The translations under genes were made by a program, and so were the position numbers. Below, piece by piece: positions 24,641 to 33,681 of a stretch of 64,000 bases of DNA. A model generated the notes under the pieces. It was not told the DNA's origin. It did no database searches and saw nothing but the letters and a program-made list of their open reading frames with translations. The stretch covers positions 62,001 through 126,000 of the forward strand of contig JBKECY010000050.1 of assembly GCA_047975025.1 (NCBI GenBank). Reading direction: 5' to 3'. Source of the stretch: JBKECY01 sp047975025 (GTDB lineage: Bacteria > Bacillota > Clostridia > Lachnospirales > Lachnospiraceae). How positions within the stretch are numbered: position 1 is the stretch's first letter; the number at the start of each line of letters is the position of its first letter.

Positions 24641-24991
24641 TTACAACAACGTATTATCCCAGTCTGCGACCCGAAAGCCGGTAAGGACAAAATCGTCACC
24701 GACGACCAAGGGACGCTTAACCAGCATACCGTCAGTAGCCAGGACGGAGAGCATTTGCTCCTCGCTCATAGCGGCAAGCTGATCTTTTAGATTCAGCTCG
24801 CGGTAGACAAGTCCGCTGGTATTGAAGAAACGTTTGAGCGAAAGACCGCTCTTGTGGTACCAGTCGGTAAGTTCCTCTTGTGTCGGCCGCTCTAGTTTTA
24901 TGTCACGTAATTCATAGGGAATTGCGTGCTCATCCAACCAGTGCAGTGCTTTTTTACATGTGCTGCATGAAGGATAGCAAAGTACTAACAT
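24641..24991 (-). CDS. ArsC/Spx-family thioredoxin-fold protein
   Basis: This is a 116-residue protein of the arsenate reductase (ArsC)/Spx family. Near the N-terminus is the pattern YPSCSTCKKAL, with CxxC in the position of the ArsC catalytic cysteine and Spx redox switch. YELRDIKLERPTQEEL and RFFNTSGLVYRELNLKD follow, as does the typical C-terminal block MLVKRPLVVGDD. These features are shared by ArsC and Spx; Spx is usually longer and has an RPI motif, whereas here it is KRP. The start at 24991 is chosen because GAAAGGAG precedes that ATG by five bases; eight codons upstream are open but lack a site. It is monocistronic and convergent with the lipoprotein gene. Real arsenate reduction is uncertain. 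Confidence 0.82.
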   Translation of the reverse strand: MLVLCYPSCSTCKKALHWLDEHAIPYELRDIKLERPTQEELTDWYHKSGLSLKRFFNTSGLVYRELNLKDQLAAMSEEQMLSVLATDGMLVKRPLVVGDDFVLTGFRVADWDNTLL

Positions 24992-25193
24992 GAAGCTCCT
25001 TTCTGTAACCATCATTGAGTCATCCTACTGTGAATTATAGAAGATATGGGCGGCAAATACAAGAGTGAGAGACCAAAAAGCTTTAGCAGTCAAGTATTGG
25101 TTTTCAGATGCGGTCAGTTATGTTATACTACTTGCAAAGTATAATTTCGATATTGGGGGAAGTATACCTAAAAGAAAGAAGAGATCTACAATT

Positions 25194-25523
25194 ATGGATT
25201 GTTCGACTGCTGAAAAGCTGGTAACGGCTTATATTAACCGGACATTAAGTCCGAGACAACTCGAAGAGTTTATCAAACATGTGGAAAGCTGCCCTTCCTG
25301 TTATGAAGAGCTGGAAATCTATTTTACGACAGACTATGCGATTCGGCAGCTGGACAATAAGAATATGGATGCCTGGCTTGATATTAAAAAAATTCTCAAA
25401 CAGGACCTGCATAATAAAAAGCGCTTTGTTCACAGAAGAAAGATCCGGCATTCGCTGCTCATCGCGGTGGGCGTCTTTATGTTAATGCTGATTTTGGGTG
25501 CGCTTGGCGTTTTCATTGTCTGA
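25194..25523 (+). CDS. Putative zinc-finger (zf-HC2) membrane protein, anti-sigma-like
   Basis: This is a 109-residue protein. Residues 1-45 contain the zf-HC2 pattern (C near residue 3, then HVESCPSCYEEL: H-x3-C-x2-C) seen in ZAS anti-sigma factors. A basic stretch and a single transmembrane helix close the C-terminus (SLLIAVGVFMLMLILGALGVF). The frame is open upstream to 25065, but the start at 25194 fits the domain boundary. The Shine-Dalgarno sequence is only AAAGAAAGAAGAGA. No sigma factor gene is adjacent, and the next gene is polA 26 nt downstream. Partner unknown. Confidence 0.7.
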   Translation: MDCSTAEKLVTAYINRTLSPRQLEEFIKHVESCPSCYEELEIYFTTDYAIRQLDNKNMDAWLDIKKILKQDLHNKKRFVHRRKIRHSLLIAVGVFMLMLILGALGVFIV

Positions 25524-25549
25524 GAAATCCATGAAAAGAGGAGAAAAAC

Positions 25550-28180
25550 ATGAGTGATAAAATAGTATTGGTGGATGGGCACAGCATTTTGAACCGGGCT
25601 TTCTATGCGCTTCCGGTGATGACAAATTCCAAAGGCGTGTTTACGAATGCGGTGTACGGATTTTTAACAATACTTTTTAAGACGCTGGAAGATGAAACTC
25701 CCGGTTATTTAATCGTGGCGTTTGATGAGCATGGACCGACGTTTCGAAATGATTTATACAGTGAGTATAAAGGAACCAGAAAACCGATGCCCCATGAATT
25801 GCGCGAGCAGGTGCCCCTGATACGGGAGGTGCTTGAAAGCATGGGGATTCAGATGTGCTCCCTGCCGGGATTTGAAGCAGATGATATTTTGGGAACCCTT
25901 GCGGTAGAGGCGCAAAACGAAGGGATGGAGGTTACCGTACTTTCCGGCGACAGGGATCTGCTGCAGCTGGCAACAGACTGGATTAAGATCAGAATCCCGA
26001 AGACCAAAGCAGGCAAGCCTGTGATAGAAGAGTATTTCGCAAAGGATGTCAAGGAAGTATATCAGCTGACGCCGGAACAGATTATTGATTTGAAATCACT
26101 CATGGGAGATGCGTCCGATAATATTCCGGGAATTCCAGGTGTGGGAGAAAAGACAGCGACCAAAATGCTTCTGGAGTTCCAAACGCTTGAGAACGCCTAT
26201 GAACATCTGGGGGAGATCAAGCCGCCCAAGGCGCAGAACTCATTGCGTGACCATTATGATAAGGCAAAATTGAGCAAAGAACTGGCGACGATCTGTACGA
26301 CGGCGCCGGTCGAACTAAAACCATCGACAGCGGTAATCACAGATTTTTATACGCAAAAAGCGTATGAAAAGTTTCGTGAGCTGGATTTCAAGAATCTGAT
26401 GTCCCGCTTTGAGACAGAGGCGGTACCGCAGACAGCGGATACGTCCGTCACAGTCCTTGGCAGTTTGTCGGAATTCAAGGAGAAGACAGAGCGTCTGGCT
26501 ACGGACCAGAAGGTCGGGATGCAGCTATTTGCTGCCGGAGATACAATCCTGTATATTGCCGTGGCGCTGGAGGGGGGAGACGTGTATTGTCTTCCTGTGG
26601 ATGCCACCCTGCAAAGCGAACTGCGTGAAAGCATACAGCAGCTGGCACAAAAGGTAGTGATTGCAACGCTGGATGCCAAAATATTAGCGGCTGGGGCCGG
26701 AATTTCAAACAAAGCCGAGGTATTTGATGTGACACTGGCGGCGTATCTGCTGAATCCGCTGCGCTCCTCCTATCTATATCATGAGCTTGCAGGCGAATAT
26801 CTGGAACAGATGTTACCGGAGCGTACGGAACTGATTGGAAAAGCAACATACGAAACTGCAATTTCCGAAATCCCGGAGAAGTTTAGTCAGCTGGCCGCCT
26901 GTATGGCGCAGGTACCATTACAGCTCTATGAAGTGTTACATCGTAAACAGGCCGAGTCACAGATGCAACAGGTATTTGAAACAATTGAAATGCCGCTTGT
27001 GTGGACGATTGCCTCCATGGAACGGTGGGGAATCAAGGTGGAAGCTTCGGAATTACAGGAATACGGGGACAGACTTGTAACGCGTATTACTGAGTTGGAG
27101 GGCATAATTTATGAGCAGGCGGGTGAGACGTTCAACATACAGTCTCCGAAGCAGCTGGGCGTCATTTTATTTGAAAAGCTCAAACTTCCCGGAGCCAAGA
27201 AGACGAAAACCGGGTATTCGACAGCAGCAGATCTGTTATTAAAACTGTCGGAGGGAAATCCGATTATAAAAGACATACTGGAATATCGGCAGCTGACAAA
27301 ATTAAAATCCACATATGCAGACGGGCTGGCAGCCTACATTGGGCCGGACAGCCGCATTCATTCGCACTTCAATCAGACGATTGCTGCCACAGGCAGAATC
27401 AGCAGTACGGAACCGAATCTGCAGAACATACCGATTCGTATGGAACTTGGCAGACTGATTCGTAAGGTGTTCGTACCGGAGGAGGGATTTGTATTTGTAG
27501 ATGCGGATTATTCGCAGATCGAACTGCGTGTTCTGGCACATATGTCGGAGGATGAGACACTGATTCAGGCCTACAAAGAAGCGCAGGATATCCACCGGCT
27601 GACGGCTTCGCAGGTGTTCAATACTCCATTTGATGAGGTAACGTCCTTACAGCGAAGAAATGCCAAGGCGGTTAATTTCGGTATTGTCTATGGCATCAGT
27701 TCGTTTGGGCTGAGCCAGGATTTGGACATTACCCGAAAAGAAGCGGCGGCCTATATTGAATCGTATTTTCAGACCTACCCCAAGATTAAGCAGTTTCTTG
27801 ATTCGTTGGTGATTTCTGCAAAAGAGACAGGCTATGCAGTGACCTTGTTCGGCAGGCGCAGACCTGTACCTGAACTGGTGTCGAGTAATTTTATGCAGCG
27901 TTCTTTTGGTGAAAGAGTGGCGATGAACTCGCCAATTCAGGGAACGGCAGCAGATATTATCAAAATAGCCATGAACCGGGTACATGACCGATTACTGCGC
28001 GAGGGCTTGAAGTCCAGACTTTTGCTGCAGGTGCATGATGAGTTGCTGGTAGAAGCGCATACGCAAGAGGTCGATGCAGTTACGCGGATTCTGGAAGAAG
28101 AGATGAAAGCGGCGGCTGATTTATCCGTATCGCTGGAAGTGGACATTCACGTTGGAGAGAACTGGTATGAAGCAAAATAA
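25550..28180 (+). CDS. polA: DNA polymerase I
   Basis: This repair and Okazaki-fragment polymerase has 876 residues. The 5'-3' exonuclease/flap domain covers about 1-290 (LVDGHSILNRAFYA, EADDILGTLA, LSGDRDLLQL, MGDASDNIPGIPGVGEKTA). A central 3'-5' exonuclease-like domain (about 300-465) appears to lack the usual catalytic acidic residues, as in many Firmicutes. The polymerase domain (about 490-876) has motif A (DADYSQIELRVLAH), the O-helix (RRNAKAVNFGIVYG) and motif C (LLLQVHDELLVEA). The ATG follows GAGGAGAAAAAC. It overlaps coaE by 14 nt, forming an operon polA-coaE-walJ. Confidence 0.96.
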   Translation: MSDKIVLVDGHSILNRAFYALPVMTNSKGVFTNAVYGFLTILFKTLEDETPGYLIVAFDEHGPTFRNDLYSEYKGTRKPMPHELREQVPLIREVLESMGIQMCSLPGFEADDILGTLAVEAQNEGMEVTVLSGDRDLLQLATDWIKIRIPKTKAGKPVIEEYFAKDVKEVYQLTPEQIIDLKSLMGDASDNIPGIPGVGEKTATKMLLEFQTLENAYEHLGEIKPPKAQNSLRDHYDKAKLSKELATICTTAPVELKPSTAVITDFYTQKAYEKFRELDFKNLMSRFETEAVPQTADTSVTVLGSLSEFKEKTERLATDQKVGMQLFAAGDTILYIAVALEGGDVYCLPVDATLQSELRESIQQLAQKVVIATLDAKILAAGAGISNKAEVFDVTLAAYLLNPLRSSYLYHELAGEYLEQMLPERTELIGKATYETAISEIPEKFSQLAACMAQVPLQLYEVLHRKQAESQMQQVFETIEMPLVWTIASMERWGIKVEASELQEYGDRLVTRITELEGIIYEQAGETFNIQSPKQLGVILFEKLKLPGAKKTKTGYSTAADLLLKLSEGNPIIKDILEYRQLTKLKSTYADGLAAYIGPDSRIHSHFNQTIAATGRISSTEPNLQNIPIRMELGRLIRKVFVPEEGFVFVDADYSQIELRVLAHMSEDETLIQAYKEAQDIHRLTASQVFNTPFDEVTSLQRRNAKAVNFGIVYGISSFGLSQDLDITRKEAAAYIESYFQTYPKIKQFLDSLVISAKETGYAVTLFGRRRPVPELVSSNFMQRSFGERVAMNSPIQGTAADIIKIAMNRVHDRLLREGLKSRLLLQVHDELLVEAHTQEVDAVTRILEEEMKAAADLSVSLEVDIHVGENWYEAK

Positions 28181-28781
28181 GATGATCGTGTTGGGAATCA
28201 CAGGCGGTATCGGTGCCGGCAAGACCACTGTCCTGAGTTACCTGAAAGAAAACTATGCGGTTGTGGCTGTACAGGCAGATCATGTCGGGTATCTGCTGAT
28301 GCGGCCCGGCGGCCCATGCTATGATCCAATGCTGTCGCTTTTTGGAGAGCGCATCTTAAATCCGGACCGCAGCATTAACAGAAAGACGGTAGGCGCACTC
28401 GTATTCACGAATCTGGAGCTTTTGCAGCGGCTAAATGCGATTATCCATCCCAAAGTGCAGGAGTACATTCAGGCGCGTATTGACGAAGAGAGGAGCCGGG
28501 GGACAGCCTTCTTTGTCGTAGAGGCAGCTTTGCTTTTAGAAGCGGGATATGATGCAATTTGTGATGATTTATGGTATATTGATGTGGACGAAGCTGTCAG
28601 AAGAGAGAGATTAAAGCAGGAACGAGGGTATTCGGATCAGAAAATCACGAATATTCTGGCCAACCAGATGAAGCCGGAAGAGTTTCGGCAAAGATGCCAA
28701 TATACAATCAGGAATAACGGGGATTTGGCGTATACTTACAGACAGATAGACCAGAGGATGAAACGATATGAAATTATGTAG
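28167..28781 (+). CDS. coaE: Dephospho-CoA kinase
   Basis: The enzyme phosphorylates dephospho-CoA at the 3' hydroxyl, the last step of coenzyme A synthesis. It has 204 residues. A P-loop GGIGAGKTT follows LGITG at the N-terminus. The DHVGYLLMRPG segment stands where CoaE has its D-x-[IV]-[AGS] motif. LNAIIHPKVQEYI is the family's HP motif, and the lid region contains RRERLKQERGYS. The ATG at 28167 was chosen over a TTG at 28152 because GGAGAG lies seven bases upstream of the ATG and the protein then starts with the beta strand before the P-loop. The gene begins inside the end of polA and overlaps the start of the next gene by 14 nt, which suggests translational coupling. Confidence 0.93.
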   Translation: MKQNKMIVLGITGGIGAGKTTVLSYLKENYAVVAVQADHVGYLLMRPGGPCYDPMLSLFGERILNPDRSINRKTVGALVFTNLELLQRLNAIIHPKVQEYIQARIDEERSRGTAFFVVEAALLLEAGYDAICDDLWYIDVDEAVRRERLKQERGYSDQKITNILANQMKPEEFRQRCQYTIRNNGDLAYTYRQIDQRMKRYEIM

Positions 28782-29565
28782 TATAGCAAGCGGAAGCAGC
28801 GGCAATTGTATTTTCGTGGGAAGTGAGCACACAAGCCTCCTTGTAGATGCAGGAATCAGCGGCAAGCGTGTTGAAATGGGGCTCAATGAGGTGGATATGA
28901 CGGCCAAGGACCTGGATGGGATCTTGGTGACACATGAGCATTCAGACCATATGTGCGGGCTGGGGGTATTGGCCAGACGCTGCCACATACCAATCTATGC
29001 CACCATCGGTACGATTGACGAGATACGCAAAAGCCGTCAGGTAGGAGAGATTCCGGAGGAACTGTTTCGAGAGATCAGGGAAGATGAATACTTTGGAATC
29101 GGGGATATGCAGATTCTGCCGTTTGCCATCTCACATGATGCGGCACAGCCGGTAGGGTATCGTCTGGAATGCGGTGATAAAAGCATCGGTATTGCGACGG
29201 ATATGGGCAAGTATACGGAGGAGATCGTTGAGCATCTGACACATCTCGATGCGCTTCTTTTAGAGGCCAATCACGACATAAATATGCTGCAGGTAGGGAA
29301 ATACCCCTATTATCTCAAACAGAGGATTCTGGGGGCTCGTGGGCACCTTTCCAACGAAAGTGCGGGGCAGCTGCTCTGCAGATTGCTGCATGATGATCTC
29401 AAAGCGGTATTTCTGGGACATCTAAGCAAGGAGAACAACTACGAAGAACTGGCATATGAAACCGTCTGCCAGGAAGTTACAATGGGAGAAAATCCCTATC
29501 AGTCAAGAGATTTCAGAATTGAAGTGGCACGCAGGAACTGTGTGTCAGGCATGGTGTGCGTATAG
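28768..29565 (+). CDS. walJ: MBL-fold metallohydrolase, WalJ/YycJ family
   Basis: This is a 265-residue cytoplasmic metallo-beta-lactamase-fold protein. The N-terminus MKLCSIASGSSGNC and the metal motif THEHSDH (about residue 52) are characteristic of the YycJ/WalJ family. Further ligands are H in ISHDAAQPVGY (about 117), D in ATDMGKYT (about 140) and H in FLGHLSKENN (about 221). YycJ has been linked to DNA processing and, by gene order in Bacillus, to the WalRK cell-wall regulon. Here it lies with polA and coaE, which fits a DNA-related role. No walRK is present. The ATG overlaps the coaE stop. Confidence 0.9.
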   Translation: MKLCSIASGSSGNCIFVGSEHTSLLVDAGISGKRVEMGLNEVDMTAKDLDGILVTHEHSDHMCGLGVLARRCHIPIYATIGTIDEIRKSRQVGEIPEELFREIREDEYFGIGDMQILPFAISHDAAQPVGYRLECGDKSIGIATDMGKYTEEIVEHLTHLDALLLEANHDINMLQVGKYPYYLKQRILGARGHLSNESAGQLLCRLLHDDLKAVFLGHLSKENNYEELAYETVCQEVTMGENPYQSRDFRIEVARRNCVSGMVCV

Positions 29566-29596
29566 AGGGGACCGCCAAGGTAGAAGAGGAGAAGCT

Positions 29597-29869
29597 ATGA
29601 AAAAAACCGTAATTACAGTAGTGGGTAAAGATACAGTTGGTATTATTGCAAGAATATGTACCTATCTTGCAGAAAATCAGGTGAACATCCTGGATATTTC
29701 CCAGACAACCATGCAGGGATATTTTAATATGATGATGGTGACAGATACAAGTGAGGCACCGAAGGCAATTGCAGACATGTCCAAAGAGCTTTCTGCGATT
29801 GGAGAAGAAATCGGTGTTGTCGTGCGCTGCCAGTTAGAAGATATCTTCAATAAGATGCACAGAGTGTAG
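29597..29869 (+). CDS. ACT-domain protein (UPF0237 family)
   Basis: This 90-residue protein is a single ACT domain: VITVVGKDTVGIIARICTYL followed by VNILDISQTTMQGYFNMMM, as in the UPF0237 family (regulatory ligand-binding domain resembling the glycine cleavage repressor GcvR). The ATG at 29597 follows AGAGGAGAAGCT; the upstream open frame has no signal. It pairs with the UPF0210 gene 10 nt downstream. This two-gene arrangement is common in Firmicutes and suggests joint function, which is not known. A small amino-acid ligand is likely by family analogy. Confidence 0.9.
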   Translation: MKKTVITVVGKDTVGIIARICTYLAENQVNILDISQTTMQGYFNMMMVTDTSEAPKAIADMSKELSAIGEEIGVVVRCQLEDIFNKMHRV

Positions 29870-29879
29870 GGGGAAAGAC

Positions 29880-31244
29880 ATGATAAATCTGTTTGAAGTA
29901 ACACAGACCAATAAAATGATTGAGCAGGAGAACCTGGATGTCAGAACAATTACAATGGGCATCAGTCTGCTCGACTGCGTGGATACGGATCTGGAAAAAT
30001 TAAGTGATAAGATCTATCGCAAAATCACAGATGCGGCGCGCAATCTGGTAGCAGTGGGTGAAGAAATTGCATCTGAATATGGAATACCGATTGTGAATAA
30101 GCGTATTTCGATTACACCGCTTGCCCTGATTGGTGGCGGTGCCTGTAAATCCGAAGAAGATTATGTGTTTTTAGCCAAGACACTTGACCGCGCGGCAGAA
30201 GAGGCAGGAGTCAACTTTATCGGCGGGTTTTCCGCACTCGTAGCCAAAGGAATGACACCGTCAGAAGAATTGCTGATCCGCTCCATTCCCAAGGCACTGG
30301 CGGTTACGAACCGCGTATGCAGTTCGGTGAATATAGGCTCCACAAAGACGGGGATCAATATGGATGCCGTTAAACTGATGGGGGAAATCATCCTGCAGAC
30401 GGCGCAAGAAACGAAAGAGACGGATTCAAGCGGCTGTACCAAGTTGGTAGTGTTCTGTAATGCGCCGGACGATAATCCGTTTATGGCAGGTGCGTTTCAT
30501 GGTGTCACAGAAGCGGACAAGATTATCAATGTTGGTGTCAGCGGACCGGGCGTTGTCAAAACGGCGCTGACGCAGGTGCGCGGAGCGGATTTGGAGACTT
30601 TATGCGAGACAATCAAACGGACTGCGTTCAAAGTGACACGAGTGGGGCAGTTAGTGGCGCAAGAGGCATCCCGACGTCTGGGAATTCCCTTTGGTATCAT
30701 TGACTTGTCACTGGCGCCCACGCCGGCCGTAGGCGATAGTGTAGCAGAAATCCTGGAAGAAATCGGACTGGAATATGCAGGGGCTCCCGGAACTACCGCA
30801 GCGCTTGCACTATTGAACGATCAGGTTAAAAAAGGCGGAGTTATGGCATCTTCCGCAGTCGGAGGCCTAAGCGGTGCCTTTATTCCGGTCAGTGAAGATC
30901 AGGGAATGATCGATGCGGTACAGGCCAATGCACTTTCCCTTGAAAAACTTGAGGCGATGACCTGCGTATGTTCTGTCGGTCTGGATATGATAGCGATACC
31001 GGGAAGTACCAGTGCCTCTACCATTTCCGGCATTATCGCAGATGAAGCTGCGATTGGAATGGTGAACCAGAAGACAACAGCCGTACGTATCATACCGGTC
31101 ATTGGCAAAGGTGTAGGTGAAATGGTGGAGTTCGGTGGTCTTTTAGGCTATGCCCCGGTCATGGCGGTCAATCCGTATTCCTGCGAGAAATTTATTGCCA
31201 GAGGCGGCAGGATTCCGGCCCCCATACACAGCTTTAAGAATTAA
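29880..31244 (+). CDS. UPF0210 / PFL-family (DUF711) protein
   Basis: This 454-residue protein belongs to the conserved DUF711/UPF0210 family, which has a glycyl-radical-enzyme-like barrel but no known reaction. Typical segments are ENLDVRTITMGISLLDC, NKRISITPLALIGGG, FIGGFSALVAKG, SSVNIGSTKTGINMDAV and the C-terminal YSCEKFIARGGRIPAPIHS. The length matches the family. It is translated directly after the ACT gene and is probably regulated through it. Its stop codon overlaps the stop codon of the convergent tmcAL gene at TTAA 31241-31244. Confidence 0.92.
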   Translation: MINLFEVTQTNKMIEQENLDVRTITMGISLLDCVDTDLEKLSDKIYRKITDAARNLVAVGEEIASEYGIPIVNKRISITPLALIGGGACKSEEDYVFLAKTLDRAAEEAGVNFIGGFSALVAKGMTPSEELLIRSIPKALAVTNRVCSSVNIGSTKTGINMDAVKLMGEIILQTAQETKETDSSGCTKLVVFCNAPDDNPFMAGAFHGVTEADKIINVGVSGPGVVKTALTQVRGADLETLCETIKRTAFKVTRVGQLVAQEASRRLGIPFGIIDLSLAPTPAVGDSVAEILEEIGLEYAGAPGTTAALALLNDQVKKGGVMASSAVGGLSGAFIPVSEDQGMIDAVQANALSLEKLEAMTCVCSVGLDMIAIPGSTSASTISGIIADEAAIGMVNQKTTAVRIIPVIGKGVGEMVEFGGLLGYAPVMAVNPYSCEKFIARGGRIPAPIHSFKN

Positions 31245-32503
31245 GGGGCATCAGGAGTACGCCAGGGCGCAGAAATGGCGACCGGCTGGGAGTACTCATG
31301 AACAAAAGCCCGGTGTGCAAGCGTAGACAGTACACTTTCATACAGATTGCTATTCCAAACGTCCGCCTGCAGCATATGTCTGGCGGCAGACGGCAGAAGA
31401 CGCAGTTGTGTTGACAGCTTGGTGACAAGCGGGACACAGCTGTGTTTTTTTATGGCAGCCAGGACAGGGGTGTTCTCCCGAAAGCCCAGCACACGCGCAT
31501 ACGGACTCCAGCCAGCCTGTTTGTAAGCCGCAAGGTCTTCCTGGCGCAGCTGCAAAAGTATATGGTAAAGTGCTCTGGAAATACGAGAATGTGTCAGCTC
31601 CCGGGTCTTAAGAAGTTCGGTGAATTGTGAAAGTGTTTCAAAGTTGTATAGCTGCCGGTCGATGCGGGCGGCCAGATCTGATGAAACATCGGCGAATTCT
31701 GACAGGCGGCCTCCCTCTGACATCAGCTTGTATTTCAGCAATAATGAGAAATGGTCTGTAGTAATCGCCGGATTGGTGCGCAGCGTCTTTTGCAATAAAG
31801 CAAAGACCTCCACAGGCATCTGTGACTGCAGTGAGGCGAAAGCACCGTCTTTCTCCTGCAAAATGGTGTGCCGAATGGCAGTTGCCGAACTCGTCAGAGG
31901 GTGCAGATCTGTATCATGATAGGCATTGTGCCGGCGTTGCAGTGTCAGAGGCTGCAGCGGGCTTTTTAGCCGCAGCAGCGCCTCACAGTAGGCAAGCCCT
32001 AAAATGTTATTCGGACTTGCCAGAAATTCTCCGAGAGCATCCTCGGGAAACAACTGTACCAGGGCACGCTGCCGGGCGACGGGAAAGGTCTGTCCCAGCT
32101 TGAGATTGGACTGCAGCAGCAGGCGGTATGGCTCCGGTTCCTCGGTCAGATAGGAGGCAAGCTTTTGGAAAACCGGCAGTTCTCCGGATTCGCTGCCAAA
32201 GCACAGGGTATCCACAACACCGAGGTTTGTCAAAAGAGCGACGGCTCCCTGTGCAAAATCAGCGGCACTTGAGGTGGCATAGCAGGAGGGAAGTTCGAGT
32301 ACCAGATCCGCCCCCTGACTGAGTGCCATCCGGGTCCGCACGTGCTTGGAGAGTATGGCAGGGGCACCGCGCTGGACGAAATCGCCGCTCATCACAACGA
32401 TGACATGCTCGGCCGAACTCATCCGGCGGGCCTCCTGCAAATGGTAGCAGTGACCATTGTGAAACGGGTTATATTCGGTTATAAGTCCTACAGTTTTAGC
32501 CAT
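31241..32503 (-). CDS. tmcAL: tRNA(Met) cytidine acetate ligase
   Basis: This is a 420-residue nucleotidyltransferase-fold protein. The N-terminal motif GLITEYNPFHNGHCYHL contains the HxGH nucleotide-binding signature. VMSGDFVQRGAPAI, ADLVLELPSCYATSSA and FGSESG follow, all diagnostic of the family once called UPF0348. The enzyme uses ATP and acetate to form N4-acetylcytidine at the wobble position of elongator tRNA-Met. The minus-strand ATG at 32503 follows TTGAGGTG. It is transcribed divergently from pta, sharing a compact 73-nt promoter region. Confidence 0.92.
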   Translation of the reverse strand: MAKTVGLITEYNPFHNGHCYHLQEARRMSSAEHVIVVMSGDFVQRGAPAILSKHVRTRMALSQGADLVLELPSCYATSSAADFAQGAVALLTNLGVVDTLCFGSESGELPVFQKLASYLTEEPEPYRLLLQSNLKLGQTFPVARQRALVQLFPEDALGEFLASPNNILGLAYCEALLRLKSPLQPLTLQRRHNAYHDTDLHPLTSSATAIRHTILQEKDGAFASLQSQMPVEVFALLQKTLRTNPAITTDHFSLLLKYKLMSEGGRLSEFADVSSDLAARIDRQLYNFETLSQFTELLKTRELTHSRISRALYHILLQLRQEDLAAYKQAGWSPYARVLGFRENTPVLAAIKKHSCVPLVTKLSTQLRLLPSAARHMLQADVWNSNLYESVLSTLAHRAFVHEYSQPVAISAPWRTPDAP

Positions 32504-32547
32504 GATTGCACCTCAAAAAATACATACTATATTAGCGTATTCTACCA

Positions 32548-32574
32548 TTGACAGTCTTGAAATACAAGTATACT
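32548..32574 (+). promoter_or_regulatory. Promoter of pta-ackA, divergent with tmcAL
   Basis: TTGACA (32548-32553) lies 15 nt before TATACT (32569-32574), or 17 nt before TACTAA. The same hexamer read on the other strand is TGTCAA, 16 nt from a TATAGT that could serve tmcAL. The two divergent promoters may therefore share a -35 position. Confidence 0.55.
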
Positions 32575-32624
32575 AAGTGTATAATGACTTTATCTTGTTA
32601 AAAATGAAAGGAGTCATGGGGACT

Positions 32625-33620
32625 ATGGGATTTATCGACGTAATAAAGGAGAGAGCGAAACAGGCACAAAAGACGATTGTACTTCCTGAAAGTGAAGACC
32701 GCAGAACACTGGAGGCAACCCAGGCCATCTTGCAAGAAGGACTGGCAAAAGTAATCTTAATCGGAAATGAAGAGGATATCAGGAAACGCAGCGAAGATCT
32801 TGATATTTCGGGAGCAGTGATCGTAGACCCTGCAACATCAGATAAAACACAGGCCTACATTGACAAATTTGTTGAACTTAGAAGTAAAAAGGGAATGACA
32901 CCGGAGAAAGCCAAAGAAATCCTGCTGTCAGAATATCCGTACTTCGGATGTATGATGGTCAAAATGGGAGATGCAGACGGTATGGTATCAGGAGCCTGCC
33001 ATTCAACGGCAGATACACTGCGCCCCTGCCTGCAGATACTTAAGACTAAACCGGGAACCAAGCTGGTATCAGCCTTCTTCCTTATGGCAGTGCCTAACTG
33101 CGAATATGGAGCAGATGGTACTTTTATTTTTGCCGATTCAGGACTGAATCAGAATCCAAATCCTGAGGAACTGGCAGCGATTGCAGCTTCTTCCGCAGAA
33201 TCTTTCAAACTGCTGGTAGAGCAGGAGCCTACGGTCGCATTTTTATCACACTCCACTATGGGAAGTGCAAAGCATGCAGATGTAGACAAAGTTGTTGAAG
33301 CAGTGGCAATTGCCAAAAAAGAGAATCCGGATCTTTTACTGGACGGAGAGTTCCAGTTGGATGCCGCTATCGTACCCAGCATCGGAGCAAGCAAAGCACC
33401 GAACAGCCCGGTGGCAGGCAAGGCAAATGTCTTGATTTTCCCGGATCTTGATGCCGGAAATATCGGATATAAGTTAGTAGAGCGTCTGGCAAAGGCAGAA
33501 GCTTACGGACCTGTAACACAGGGAATCGCTAAGCCGGTCAATGACTTATCCAGAGGATGCAGCGCAACTGATATCGTTGGTGTTACTGCGATTACCGCTG
33601 TACAGTGTCTGGCAGAATAG
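32625..33620 (+). CDS. pta: Phosphate acetyltransferase
   Basis: The enzyme interconverts acetyl-CoA and acetyl phosphate; with acetate kinase it makes ATP and acetate. The 331 residues form the short, single-domain type. Motifs are IVLPESEDRRTLEA, GMVSGACHSTADTLRP, NPNPEELAAIAASSAES and LLDGEFQLDAAIVP. Starts at 32604 and 32616 are in frame, but MGFIDVIKERA at 32625 matches the family start. AAAGGAG lies 11 bases upstream, a slightly long spacing. ackA follows 61 nt later with its own strong ribosome binding site. Confidence 0.95.
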   Translation: MGFIDVIKERAKQAQKTIVLPESEDRRTLEATQAILQEGLAKVILIGNEEDIRKRSEDLDISGAVIVDPATSDKTQAYIDKFVELRSKKGMTPEKAKEILLSEYPYFGCMMVKMGDADGMVSGACHSTADTLRPCLQILKTKPGTKLVSAFFLMAVPNCEYGADGTFIFADSGLNQNPNPEELAAIAASSAESFKLLVEQEPTVAFLSHSTMGSAKHADVDKVVEAVAIAKKENPDLLLDGEFQLDAAIVPSIGASKAPNSPVAGKANVLIFPDLDAGNIGYKLVERLAKAEAYGPVTQGIAKPVNDLSRGCSATDIVGVTAITAVQCLAE

Positions 33621-33681
33621 TCGGATTTAGAATCGTAAAAGTAGATAGAAGCTGTTTTCATAACTAAAGGAGGATATAAGA

